In this document: positions 1-11,677 of the stretch, in pieces
Layout of the letters: each line of letters begins with the position of its first letter
Position numbering within the stretch: the stretch's first letter is position 1
Assembly: GCA_033557685.1 (NCBI GenBank)
Contig: JAWQRN010000328.1
Coordinates: forward strand, 1 to 31,332
Source of the DNA: Sperchopsis tessellata
Lineage: Eukaryota; Arthropoda; Insecta; Coleoptera; Hydrophilidae
Length of the DNA: 31,332 bases
Direction: 5' to 3'
The notes under the pieces: generated by a model
The model's database searches: none
Told to the model about the DNA's origin: nothing
Seen by the model: the letters and a program-made list of their open reading frames with translations, nothing else
Program-made: the position numbers and the translations under genes

Positions 1-814
1 CCTTGCAACAGTGGACGAAACGTCGGCACTTGTCAGAGCTTCTACACGGTTTCCACCCGGAAACAACATTCATAAAGTATAAAGATGTTTAAATACTAAA
101 GAAACATTACAATGTTGTTAGGATTATCAGAAACTACCATAATTAAATACTTATTATATTTTACCCAGGTTTGCAGTCTTAGTACAACAGCTAACCATAT
201 TATCTGGGATAATACACTCTTTGTGGCAATGTCTGAACGTCACTCCTGTTCCTGTCCATTTAATTTTTGAAAGAATCTTTCAAATCAAGCTCAAACCTCA
301 TTTTCTTAGGTGCTAGATTACTATTATATTTGATACATCTGATTTCAGATATTTTAATATCCGATCATTTGGTCATACCAAAAGATTCAATCTTTAAAGG
401 TAGGAGTAGAAAATATATATGTATAATATTTAAAAAGTATTTACGGTACAACAACAAGAGTGACTTTACTTTCTTTTTTAACGAGAAGTACTATAATCTT
501 CATTATGTACTCAATGAATCAATTGAAAATTTAACAATAGCAGTGTATATATTTTCTCCTTTGGAAATGAATTTAAACTTTGAATTTCATACATTTATAC
601 ATGTAATATCACTAGTAGTGATGATTTGGTCATGAATGGTTCAGTCAAGAAGAACGATTTGTCAAACTGAAACGAACCTATTTGTTACACATTCAAATGA
701 ATCGTCTATTAATTTTGTATTTTTATGCACCTTATTGGTTTACTACTGCTGTATTTTGTCACAGATTGCATTTGGTCTGACCAGCCCTCGATTTCAAAGC
801 TCTGCCTTCTAACA

Positions 815-900
815 TTAGTCGTTTAGGTTATTGAGCGTTTCTCACATACAGTTATAGAGCATAGGGATGTATGTTCGAATCCTTATTTGTCAGACATTCA
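815..900 (+). repeat. Possible tRNA-derived SINE head (Pol III B box)
   Basis: A perfect Pol III B-box-like decamer, GTTCGAATCC, lies at 873-882. About 45-60 bases upstream is a weaker A-box-like stretch ending in TTGAGCG. No complete cloverleaf can be drawn, so this is not a functional tRNA gene. A tRNA-derived SINE remnant is the most economical reading, but a chance B box is possible. Confidence 0.3.
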
Positions 901-1695
901 GACCGGGTTTCGGTGTCTGAGCCAGAAAAACCTTCAATGCTATTTTATTGATTAAATATATATTTTACAGTGTTAACATTGTACAATACACTTAATATAT
1001 AACGTGTATCATGTGGATTAACCTTAACTGAGGATCTGTTTACAATTTATAATAAATCAACAAAATTATACAAAGTCTACAGTTGATGATTTCTAGCGTG
1101 AGAGTGGGGATCTGGTCATTGACTATAAATGCTACATGTTTAGATTTACATATTGATTTTATTTTTTATTAAACAATAATATGACAGCAATTTTCATAGC
1201 ATTGAATGAACTGTAAATGAGTTCATGATCGGCTAGGATATCGTAAGCTGCAGACGCACTTCTTCTGTACGACCGGCGATATACATAGCGATTGAAGATG
1301 AATGAATCATTCATGAACGATTCATTTAAATTAATGATTGATGGGAACTGATTCACTAAAATTAACCATAATTCCCATTGCTAATCTTTAGTGACCTAGA
1401 TGTTACCTTCAATTATTACAAGCTGATATTAGTTCTTGATATGACAACATTCGGCCTGACTGCAAAGCAGTATTGAAGACCCGTAATAATTGCCAAGGAA
1501 AAATTGATAACGAGTGACTAAGAAGGCAATTGTACATTATTAAAATAAAACACGGATGTAAAATGAAGTAAAGAGACTTCCTATAATCAAAAAATTGCTG
1601 CGTTTATATGTCAACAATGAAAATTAAAAACTTTTACTTACTAAGAAAAATCTGAATAACTACTAATTATAATGATTCAAAATAAGCTACTTTAT

Positions 1696-1925
1696 TTTAG
1701 ATGTTATTAATAACTCAATCGAACAATTTCGGGGATCCATTCCCCATTGTCAGGACTATGTAATATTAAAAATATAAAATAAAACTTTAGGGCATATTAT
1801 TTGCAAACATTTTTACACCACTACTCCCATAATTTTTATTTTGTGTTTTTAATATTGCATATAAATCCTGATAATGGCAAATGGAGCCCCGAAACTAGTC
1901 AACTGAGTTATTAATAACATCTAAA
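1696..1925. mobile_element. Foldback/MITE-like element with long imperfect inverted repeats
   Basis: A perfect 22-bp inverted repeat (1696-1717 and 1904-1925) begins two arms of about 85 bp that remain similar inward to about 1780 and 1840. Both arms share a block reading, on the outward strand, CCTGAxAATGG, then a short G-rich/C-rich stem, then CCCCGAAA. The loop between the arms is AT-rich with no coding capacity. The structure is that of a non-autonomous inverted-repeat element. The CTGA...CGAAA block resembles motifs seen in terminal repeats of Penelope-like retroelements, but that assignment is inference. Confidence 0.6.
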
Positions 1926-2217
1926 CTTAAGTTCCTTTTTTTGGACTATTACAATTTGTATTTATTTGTACTAAAATTGGAGCAACCCCACTCCTCCACT
2001 TATCAATTATCTAATTGAATCATGTGATTAAAATAAAGCATTTCATTGTATTCTAATTTATGAGATCAGTTGCCTGTTATATACTCTATATAAGTTTGAT
2101 TTATGAGTATACATTCTACTCTATTATATATTCATTTACTGGTGTAATTAGCATCTTGTAAGTTATAGTAACGTCATTCCTCTGCGAATTATTTTTAGTT
2201 AAATTTTTATATTACAG

Positions 2218-2505
2218 TTTTGCCACGAATCTTTCCATTTGATTTTGGCAAATCGCCTGTATTTTCCGGAAACTCGATGCAGGTCAGTTGTTTTGTATCA
2301 GAAGGAGAACCTCCTATGGAGATATCCTGGGTGTTCAGAAATAAACAACTTTCATCCCACGGTGGGATCACAATAACAAAGATCGGCAAGAAAGTCAGCT
2401 CATTGTTGATAGATCCTGTCACTGAGGAAGAAAGAGGAAACTATACCTGCAAAGTTCAAAATAAGGCAGGCTTTGTAGATTATACAGCATCACTGTCTGT
2501 TTATG
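2218..2505 (+). CDS. Dscam1: Dscam1 Ig7 exon (exon 9-type alternative variant)
   Basis: This 288-nt exon (96 codons) encodes one whole Ig domain. It is bordered by TTACAG at 2217 and GGTATT at 2506. It begins in phase 1, giving VLPRIFPFDFG, the typical opening of Dscam1 Ig7 variants. The Ig core is visible: first Cys in QVSCFVSEG, Trp in EISWVF, then RGNYTCKVQNKAG with the second Cys. NYT is a potential N-glycosylation sequon. Ig7 is one of the three hypervariable Ig domains of insect Dscam1 and takes part in isoform-specific homophilic binding. Because the next coding exon downstream is Ig8, this should be the 3'-most Ig7 variant of the cluster. It could instead be the only Ig7 exon if this lineage lacks a cluster. 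Upstream variants are not in the window. Confidence 0.9.
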
Positions 2506-4338
2506 GTATTTTCCATTTGATCACTGCTTGTTTTTTTTATTTTTAATCTTTATTGTTGATGTCGGTGGCACCAAAACAGCTACTACTATTACTAACTTCT
2601 GAATGGTTTCAGGCGTACATGTGGAGGAACATTTGTAAATACAATGTTGTTTTGCAAACGGATTATGGACAAAAATCACATTTTTTTCAAGCATGTAATG
2701 TTACTAAATGAATCAATGTCTATATATACAGTTTTTGTTTTGTACAATTTGTACATTCAAATTTGAAAATTTAATAAATAATTGTTTACCATCTTAATTA
2801 CAGTTGGTGTATAAATGTTGTATATTTGTGTAACTGGCAATTCTATATATCATTAAAAAAGAACTTGCTGTTGATTATTTTTATAATAGTTAAAAAAAAT
2901 AATATTTTTACAAAATCCATTGTAATTAAAACTTCAACAAATTTCACTAAACATGTTTCTTAGTTTTATGGAAATTTTGGGGAATGTACATGTATGTTAG
3001 ATTTGATTGAAGTAAATAATTTTGCTTTTAAGAAATTTTAACTATTAGTATTTATTGGATATTTTTTATGCATTAAGAAATTTACATATTTTGAACTCTC
3101 AACGGATCAATTTACTTGTACTTATGAAAAGAGTGGTCTTGATTTTCATGATAATAGACTTTATACATTTATCGGAAAACATACATACATTTTCACACTG
3201 TATAAGCAAAACTAGTAATGTATAATATAACTTATTGCAAATATATTAAATCAACACTATTATTGGTCATATTTATATATGAAAACATGGTTGATTTTTT
3301 AACAAACAAATGCTTTTTTGTAAACCTGCTTTTTATTTCCACCATAATTGGAAGAGAACAAACATTTTTCTAATGACCTTCTCTTTGAGAAATGTCACCA
3401 AATGATTAATTGAAACAAACATAAATAGATTTACATTTTTAATCAAGAAATAATTTATCGGAATTATTGTATTATATCTGTGTACTAAGAACTTCTCCAA
3501 AAGTTGCTAATATGGATTCAATACTACATCTTAATTGATTTTATAATTACATTTATTAAAAAATTTGTCCAAAGCCATAGAAAACATACAAATTCATATA
3601 TATGCCTTACATTTTTACTTGTCATCTGTATTTTGATTTAAAAATTTCATATACAAATGCATGAGGCATTGAAATTTTAGTCTTAAATAAATATAAAATA
3701 TATAGATATGAAAGCCCAATAAAAATTTTACGGTTTATATTAACCTATAAAACACAATAGGATCTCAGCAAGACCAAATTAATAAAAGAAATTTCTTACA
3801 ACATTTGGTAACGAAAACATATCCAACAATATTTCTGTGAAATGTATTAATTCATTTGCTAAGACTATATATTGCAATAAGTTTATTTATATTTATATGG
3901 TAGACAATATTATTCTTATTGTTTCCTCCTACGTAAAGTTTCATGACAAGGAAAAATATCAGTCAAATGTCTGTACGATGTTAACCCCACCTATTGTTGC
4001 ACTTACCAATATGTGTTTTTTGTTACTATTAACTATTGAAAAATGAAGTTTTCTTGAATTGGCGGAACTGTTGGTATAGGCTGTTCAGTTAAATTATCTG
4101 GAGAAAATCTCAGCACAACTCCAACATCCTTTCTTATTTTCCCACTTGACCTTCTGCTGAGATTTTAGGGATGTTGCACCCTTTATCCTTCCTATACTTT
4201 ACATTTCTGTTTCTTTTTACTAAGTTTTTGCATGCTTATGTTTTATTGATATTAACCTTTTTTCTCATTATTTTATTATTTGTCACTAACGTTAGTTAAG
4301 TTGCTTTTGTTTTCTTTACTTTTTGTATTATAAAACTC

Positions 4339-4451
4339 CCGGAAATTTATAAATCTCTATCAAAATACTTTTAAAATGCATTTGGTTAAAATGTCTAGCA
4401 AAGTAATAAAATTATACACCATAACTAATGCTTAAATTTATAAATTTCCGG
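4339..4451. repeat. 113-bp element bounded by a perfect 16-bp inverted repeat
   Basis: CCGGAAATTTATAAAT at 4339-4354 is the exact reverse complement of 4436-4451. The inside is AT-rich and non-coding. The size and symmetry fit a very short MITE or a stable intronic hairpin. No convincing target-site duplication is visible, so its origin is undetermined. Confidence 0.45.
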
Positions 4452-6329
4452 ATATTAATATTTAGAAAAATAAAACATTGAATAATACCAAGAATGTATA
4501 TGCTAAATTTTTTTAGCTTGTACATTGCAAATTTTTTGTGCTATAGATTTATTTATTCATGTTATTTAAAGACGTATTTGCAATTAAAGAACACAAATTT
4601 AAATTACACTTCTCTCAAGAACTTTTATTTTGTATTACAAGGAAGGAAAAATATATTAAAAATCTATATCTAATATAGAAAATATAATTTTTTATATTTT
4701 AATCGTGATTTGTCACTTCGTCACTACTTAAGTTTAGTTGGTGCTAAACAATGCATTTGATACTTATTATATAGTCGCCAATTGCAAATTAGCCATGAAA
4801 GTGTGGCAAATTTGAGTTTTCCAGATCTCATATTAAAATAAACAATTATCTGTATCTCAGGCACTTGTAACTAAGTTAGTGCAAGTGTACATGTTTTGAA
4901 TAAACTTGTTCAAACAGTCTATGCTGTTTGAATTTTAAATGTTCGATTGATCAACCTAATTTCTCAATATTTAGATGGTGTAGCAAAGTTTACTCCTCAT
5001 TTGTATACACACCTATGGTTCCATTGAAAAAAAGTTTGCACACATCTATAAAAAAATTAGAACTAATTCTTTTCTAAAATGTTCCATGGAAACCTTTAGT
5101 TTTTAAATAAATATAGATGTGCAATAGTGTAATAGAATTATAAGAGAAGGTTTTTATCTTGAAATAAACATAATTGAATGCTGTTTTTAAGTTAATAACA
5201 CTTGCGTGAATTTTTTTATATATTTTGTTGATATACCTTTTTAAAATTTTTGTTGAAGTACGTAAAATCGCAAATTCCAAGAAATTAAGTTATCACCAAA
5301 ATTTTAATTTTTCTGGGAGCTATAGGCAAAGGCACAATGAAAAGAAAAGACACAGAAGAATAAATTCATATGCAACTCAATTATGTTATTCCCAATGAGG
5401 TATTATTAATTTGAATACAGCTAGTTTCTCCAGTGCACTTCAAGCCTCAACTTATCCAAGCTCACCCTCAATGTAATACCCGCTTAAGCAAAATTTGTAT
5501 TGTAGGTTTACTAGCAACAACATCAATTAATACGAAGACACTCTCTCTTGGGTTAGTTTAGATTAGACCCTTCCTACCTGAACCAAACCTCGAAAGGTCA
5601 AACATCGCCTCAAGTTGTTAGTTTCTGAAAACTGCATCTTAGATTTGTGCTTGACTTTATGCATTTGACATGAGGTTTTCGAGTGGTGCAGCACAAGGTG
5701 AAATAAACTTAAGGTTCAAGTCAAGCTTAAGGTGCAAGGAGAACTTAAAGAAGGTATAGAGAAAGGCTGGGCCTGCATAGAGATATTAAAAGTATGAATA
5801 TGAAGGAATTCATTTGCTGAAATTTTAATTTTGATTAAAAGAAACTTACCTCACAGAAAACATAAAATGTAATAAAACATATAGTTTCATCAAGAGCAAT
5901 TGTAATGATAGTTAGGGGTATCTCAAAGAAGTATGAATAACATGACTTCGATGAATAAATACATGAATAAATACCTATTTACTGATGCACTGATAATGTA
6001 AGGATGTTAATATTGATCTTAATTACATTTCAGAAGTTTGGTACATATTTCAACATTTGAGTGACTTCAGTGACTTTTCTGAAAGAAATATGGTCAATAA
6101 ATGGTAAATTATTGACTGTAATGTCATATATAGACAAAAAGAAATGCCAATTAACTATAGTTAATACATAGAGGTGTTTTTGCAAGAAAAAATTATTTCT
6201 GAATGCAAAGATCAATAAATTAATAAAAATGCAATATTTCATCTTTCATTAGTGAAATCAGTTCAATGTATATGTAAAGTGGTTAAGTATAGTTTGCCTA
6301 TTTTTTCTTGCTCAATAATTAATATCATC

Positions 6330-8830
6330 ATAATGAGCCGTTTTTCAACCACTTCTGGATGTAGGCCTCCCCAAGATCCTTTCACGCGCTACGGTTGTGA
6401 ATCCTTTACAACCACGACTTCGAAACACTTATCATAGTTCTCTTTTCCACCTGTCATTAGGTCATCGTCTAGTCTTCGTTGTTTCTGCGCTCCCGCAAGG
6501 TTAATTTTTTTGACTATCGATGAACTCCTCCAAGATCTTCTGCCCATTTCCACTTTTACATCTTCACTGTCCCTATAACAGATCTGACCTTAGTGTAACT
6601 TACTGTACATACAGAGCACCTTCTAGCACTAATTCTCAAACCCATCATATATCTCTCAATACTTCTTTGTGTTGTTTGGAGTTTCTGAATATACGAGGCC
6701 TTTAATGTCCACGTCTCACTAGCATACATCATCACAGGAAAAATACACTGGTTTAATATCCTGTGTTTCAAACACAAAGGCATCTTTGAATTAAATATGT
6801 TCTTAGATATCCAGTTATACTTCTTACAAGCGTTGTTCTTCGCGCTATCTTTTAAGAAATAATTCCACCCATCGTTATGAAAAATGTTGTTATGGTTTCA
6901 GTTAGTGTGCCCTCGATGTACACATTGGCTGGCATAGCTAGTTCATTGTGCAACAGTTTTATTTTAAGAAGATTCATCCTAAGACCTACATTTTTAGTTT
7001 CAGAATCCAGATCAATCATATTTTCCTGGAGCTCCTCGATAGTGTGTATAAATAACACAATATCATCTACATATCTCAAATAGTTAAATATATTCTCTAT
7101 TCACTTTTATGCCTTTTTGTTCCCATTATAATTCCTGGAACATATACTCTAGAGCTGGATTGTACAATTATTGCGATATGGTGTCTCTTTCTATCATCTT
7201 TTTGAATATCAAAAGTTTCCGTTTCTTGATGTAATTTAATGTTTGATGTGAGTTTTTCATAGATAGATTTGTTTTTGTTTATTTATCGTCGGCCTATTTC
7301 CGCTACTATGGCCAATCACCGATCATAGATAGATTTAATCAGCCAAAGTTTTAATAGCTGCAGATGCCTTGATCGAGTCAAATGCTTTTTTGTAATCTAC
7401 AAAAGCACAAGATACAGGCAGGTTATACTTGTAACAACTTGATATCAATTCGCACATTGTATGAATGTGATCAATAGCCCTAAATCTTTTACGAAAGCCT
7501 ATCTATTCTTTAGATTAGTCTTTATTTCCTATTTGAGGATTAAAATAATTGTTGCATTGTTCCAAAATGCTGGTATCTCTTTTGTTTCTATGTGTGACAA
7601 GTACAGACAAGAACTGTATGTAATTTTGAATATGTCAACTGTGATTCCATCTTCCTAGTGCTTTTCCACACTTCATTGATTTTAGAGCTTGTGCAATTTC
7701 TGAGGATAATATTGGTGGGACGTTTTTCCAAGAGAAGAGATTTTTATATGGTCCCGTTCATCTCGATATAGACCTTGAGACAACTTTCTAATTCCCTTGA
7801 GGATTTCCTCTCTATCATCAAATCTCTCACCGTTTTTAGTTCTTATACTATTCTATCACCCAGAGTGTGGCTTCATAGTTGTACTCTCTAATATCTTCCT
7901 TTATTCACTTTTTAATGGTTTTTTAAAGTTCCATATACTCTGTATTTTGCCTTATTGTCTAAAATATATTTGTTATCTTATTATATTTGAAAATTTTCAA
8001 CTTCTTTTTACCATTGATAGTTCCGTCTGACTCTGCCCTTTTCTGTTGTTATATAAAACACATTATCATCATTGTTGTATTCTTCCAGATCAGCGAATCT
8101 GTTCTTAAGCTCTAATTGAAATACTTGTTTAGACTTTTTCTGCCATAGCAGTTAGTTAACTACAATCTTTCTAATTTTACCTTTAAAGATACTCAATTCA
8201 GAACTATGCTACCTTGTACAATGGCTTTTCTATCAGTGAGTATGTAGTCAATCTCATTCCTGGTGTTTTCGATGGGCCTTGCCAGCTCCATTTGGGTAAT
8301 GTTTTTTTAGAAAACATGGTATTTGCTATATACAAACTCTTCATGTTTTTTGCCTCGTTAATTTCTTATTCCAAAGCCAAATCACCTACAACCTGATCTA
8401 CTAGTTGTTTTCCTCCTATATTTGCCTTAGATGATCTTAAAATGTGCATTTGAACTCTCATGAAGATCTGTCATCTCTTCCTAGAACTCTTTGACTGTTT
8501 CGTTGAATGACTACTTGTTAAAGCTTATATTTACAGAATTTGGAGTTTATACCACCTACAGATTTTAATTTTTAATTGTGACCTTAGTCTGTTATGCTCT
8601 CAGACTTAACTATTCTTTTTTTTTTGAGTTACTTGTGAAGCACCACTTTGGTACCACTACTTCTCCCATTACTAGTGCTACAGTAGTATAACATACGTCC
8701 TTTTTGTAGTTGAATAAGCTTATCTTCTGACTTCGCTCAGATCTATGACATTCCAATGAGTCTTATCCAATGTATTTTCCACCTCTATTAGTTTTGCTTC
8801 ACAGGATAATGTGCGGCAGTTGTACGTGCA
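6330..8830 (-). mobile_element. Degenerate non-LTR retrotransposon (EN-RT LINE, probably RTE-like), antisense to Dscam1
   Basis: Read on the minus strand, the order is that of an endonuclease/reverse-transcriptase LINE. Near 8826-8725 lies an AP-endonuclease start, TYNCRTLSCEAKLIEVE followed by WNVIDLSEVRR. An RT palm block, FVDYKKAFDSIKAS, lies near 7410-7345. The catalytic box is YVDDIVLF near 7073-7050 (usual form YADD). A connection region near 6780-6560 includes YASETWTL. A terminal LGEAYIQKWLKNG lies near 6380-6330. Stops and frameshifts break the frame throughout, so it is dead. The 3' end runs into TGATGATATT-type sequence, as RTE-clade elements often do. The clade assignment is inference from these motifs. 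It inserted in the Ig7-Ig8 intron in reverse orientation to the host gene. Confidence 0.85.
7257..7336 (-). mobile_element. Short nested retroposed fragment with 14-bp target-site duplication
   Basis: TCATAGATAGATTT occurs at 7257-7270 and again at 7323-7336, flanking a 52-bp insert that interrupts the LINE reading region. On the minus strand the insert ends in an A-rich tail (AATAAATAAACAAAAAC). A 14-bp direct repeat plus a 3' A-rich tail is the signature of target-primed retroposition of a strongly 5'-truncated SINE or LINE. The source family is not identifiable from 52 bp. Confidence 0.65.
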
Positions 8831-10640
8831 CACATTTAAAATTTTTTGGCAACTATTATACTCCGTGGATTCTTAGCACCCTCTACCTTCATATGCTGGT
8901 CACAATAGCTGTCTTTATTGGTAGTAATCATGCCTATGGAGAAAGAGGGCCATAGTCTTTTATATCTGGCAATTATTAATGTAAGTGATCCTGTAATGGT
9001 ATAAATAATAATTCATACCATTATTAAGTTGAATGAAAACCAAAAGTAGATGACATGATACAAATGAGGAAAACTGGAAAAATATAGAGCGCATGACTCA
9101 ATGTGGAACATCAGATGATACGGAACCTATAACCATAAATAGAACCATTTCTATAGTAGAATAGTAAATAAATAAGCTACAAAAAAGTTTTCACTAGAAT
9201 ATGTGGACAAAAATAATAGGTAGATACATGCAACTAGAAATATCTTAAAGCATCTGGTCAGGGTAACTTGGAAAAGGATGTGGAAGAAAGGAGAAAGATT
9301 TCTCAGAAGTTAAAATAGAGATGGGATATAAATAAACGCTGCTGGAAAACTAGTGATCACAATATATCAGCTTTAAGCTGCTGAAGGAGTCTAATTAAAA
9401 ATGTTTTTCAACATGTATAAACAGGATTTTGAAAGGCAGGTGGACGGAAATATCAAAAGAGAAGAGTTTATGGATTTTTCATATACCTGAATACAAGAAA
9501 AAACATAAAAATGTCTTTGCAGAAGAAGACAGGTGACATGAACAGATGGAGTATAGATTTTGACATAATAAAAGGACTTAAACAAACACAAACATGGAAA
9601 ATGTGATTGGTGGAAGTTGTTGCAGAATTATATTTATATACATAGCCTGCATAGTTATTTAAGAGAATAATGAAAAAATATTTCCTGTTTCATGTTAGCA
9701 GCTACAAAAAAAAGATTCAAAATTCTCAGAATTCATTTTTATATTCTCACTCTTATAGTTTTAAATTTTAGAATATATTATGTCCTTAGTAAAATATTAA
9801 TTTTTTTTTTTCAGAAAAAATTACAGGACACATAAGTCTCATCCAAATTATTTTGATCATAACTGTACTAAGTAAATAATGTTCTTTGTTATAACTATAA
9901 CTTTCTTGTATAATTATTGTTCCATTGGGGAACAAACAAGTTTTTTCATTCATAAAAATATAAACTCTCGTTAAAATTATAACTATTTAATTGCAAAAAT
10001 TTATTTTTAAAATACTAAACAAATACAGATATATGTAAATAACATGAATAATAAAAAAAGAATTTAAATGTTTTTTTGATTAACAATAATGTAAGTAATA
10101 AAATGGATTTAGTATATTTTCTGATATTTAATATATTCAATGTTTTATTGTGCATGCTTCATAAAATAGATATTAAGGACTTTTACCAATAAAAGCTGAA
10201 AAGCTTTAATTATAAAATGTGAGAAAATTTAAAAAAATCAAGTTTGCATACATAATGACTTTTATATTTTTAATTTTAATTCTATTAAGACTATCAATTA
10301 ACATATGTAATACAGATAAGACTCGCTTAAGAAAGAAATTATTTTACTTCTGATATTTATTATTAATTTAAAAAAAAATAGTACACTTAATGCTATTAAT
10401 AATAAATCCAATATGTAAGTTAAAAATAAAATAATTTTCAAAAATTATCAAGTTGTGTTGCTTTCAAATAATCGATATTTTAATATGAAGAAAATAATAG
10501 TAATATTTTTTGTATTATATTAAGATCAGTAAGTTTAAAAACAATATAAATCTTAATTTTGGTAGAAGTTCTTAATTAACGTAGAAGTTTCCAAATTAAA
10601 TTAAAAATACGGTCCATTTTTTTTTATGGTAACATATGTG

Positions 10641-10852
10641 CAGTGGTGTATTATTTAGAATGTACTGCTATGGTATTGATTTAAAAAATAATGTTCATGT
10701 TTTATTGATTTAAAAAATAGTGTCCATGATCTGTGAACCATAGCAATATTTCCATTAAGAGAACTGACACCCATTGATTCGTGAACCACATTGAAGAAAT
10801 CTTACAGTCTGGGCTCATCTATCCACAATAAACAAATCTCAATACACCACTG
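10641..10852. mobile_element. hAT-type MITE (212 bp)
   Basis: The ends are CAGTGGTGTATT (from 10641) and its exact complement AATACACCACTG (to 10852). The perfect inverted repeat extends two bases outside (14 bp, 10639-10652 and 10841-10854). The flanking octamers CATATGTG (10633-10640) and CATTTGGG (10853-10860) agree at 6 of 8 positions, consistent with a decayed 8-bp target duplication. CAGTGGTG-type ends and 8-bp duplications are typical of hAT elements. Inside, a block of about 30 bp (TATTGATTTAAAAAATA...) is repeated in tandem at about 10674 and 10704. There is no coding capacity. Confidence 0.65.
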
Positions 10853-11114
10853 CATTTGGGTCATAAACAGCTATTCCACATGGTTTTGATCATATCTTTT
10901 AAAATTATTTTTAAAATCATTTACATGTGAAGAGTTTTCTTTAAGAAAGTTCCCCGTAAATATAAGGTTTTTACTTCTGTACAAAGCTATGCCCAAATGC
11001 TTACTTAAACCAAGCGGACCTAAGAGTTATTTAATTCAAGTTGGGGACTTGCATGCATTAGACAACTCATTTTAGGTCTTATAAGAGTGCTTTCTAACGA
11101 GTTTGTGTTTTTAG

Positions 11115-11234
11115 TACCACCAAGGTGGATCTTAGAACCCACTGATAAAGCTTTTGCTCAAGGCTCTGATGCCGCTGTTGAATGCAAAGCTGATGGTTTC
11201 CCCAAGCCAATCGTCACATGGAAACGAGCTACTG
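11115..11234 (+). CDS. Dscam1: Dscam1 Ig8 exon, first half
   Basis: This 120-nt exon opens with TTTTTAG at 11114 and closes at a GGTAAAT donor at 11235, phase 1 on both sides. It encodes VPPRWILEPTDKAFAQGSD, the linker into Ig8. ECKADGFPKP with the first Ig cysteine and VTWKRATG with the core tryptophan follow. This is constitutive in Dscam1 and is the exon spliced to whichever Ig7 variant is chosen. The split valine codon (G from the Ig7 exon, TA here) joins cleanly to the Ig7 exon at 2218-2505. Confidence 0.95.
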
Positions 11235-11677
11235 GTAAATATTCTTCCTATTATTTAATGTCAATTTATATTTGTTTGTACTGAATGACAAAAAAAAAAT
11301 AATCAATTTTAGAAGCTTTATTTTGATCAAGTATTAGTTTTATATGGAAAAGTATATATAAATTTATTCTATTTAACAATCTTTCGGTAAAAAGTAAGTA
11401 TTTCCTGATGATATACAAACTGACAAATGATTTTAAATTCAATCCATTCTGGTGCAATTGGTGCAAATACAAGTCTGCCAAATTTTTTTCAAAAACAGGT
11501 TGTCTCTACCATGGTCACCAGATACAAACATCATGTTCTTCTATGCAGATCAAACTTTGATAAGATAATGAATGAACTTTCCCCGTAGAGGAGTCTCTTA
11601 TTACTAGCATTATTATACACGACGTGGCCATATTAAAATTTTAACCTTAAATTTTCAAACTATTTTTTGTTTTTTAG
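11235..11677 (+). other. Dscam1: 443-nt intron inside Ig8
   Basis: AT-rich intron from GGTAAAT to TTTTTTAG. I see no repeat or additional exon in it. The minus-strand open frame overlapping it is AT-rich and not credible as a gene. Confidence 0.8.

Larger units (their letters stand above)
1..2217. other. Non-coding DNA upstream of the Ig7 exon (Dscam1 intron or inter-variant spacer)
   Basis: This AT-rich stretch has no Ig-like exon that I can see on the + strand: no paired Cys...Trp...YxC pattern flanked by splice sites. By position it should be part of the Dscam1 intron upstream of the Ig7 exon, or the spacer to the previous Ig7 variant. It holds a tRNA-like B box near 873 and a foldback element at 1696-1925, both annotated separately. 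The first 60 bases are GC-richer than the rest and may be the edge of another repeat, but I cannot name it. The open frame at 267-635 looks like chance AT-rich sequence. Confidence 0.6.
2506..11114 (+). other. Dscam1: 8.6-kb intron between Ig7 and Ig8 exons
   Basis: The intron runs from GGTATT to the TTTTTAG acceptor at 11114. 2506-6320 is AT-rich, with one short inverted repeat (4339-4451) and no credible gene. 6330-8830 holds an antisense LINE with a nested insertion. 8960-10600 is AT-rich with nothing recognisable. 10641-10852 is a hAT-type MITE. In Drosophila Dscam1 the exon 9 cluster is controlled by RNA pairing with a docking site downstream of the cluster, that is, in the equivalent intron. 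I could not pick out a docking site by eye. Any such element would need comparison with the upstream variants. Confidence 0.75.

Noticed and set aside
267..635. 122-residue open frame on the + strand
   Set aside because: Low-complexity AT-rich composition, no recognisable domain, no matching splice phase to the Dscam exons and no similarity that I can see to Ig domains.
873..882. Functional tRNA gene
   Set aside because: A B box is present, but no acceptor stem, D arm or anticodon arm can be folded around it.
635..1365. Possible terminal inverted repeats sharing ACGATTCATTT (near 690 and 1315)
   Set aside because: The shared core is only about 11-15 bp in AT-rich DNA, and the arms do not align beyond it. 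Too weak to call an element.
2506..11114. Docking site or selector sequence for Ig7 variant choice
   Set aside because: Expected from fly biology, but recognition needs the upstream variants and cross-species comparison. Nothing in the sequence alone singles out a site.
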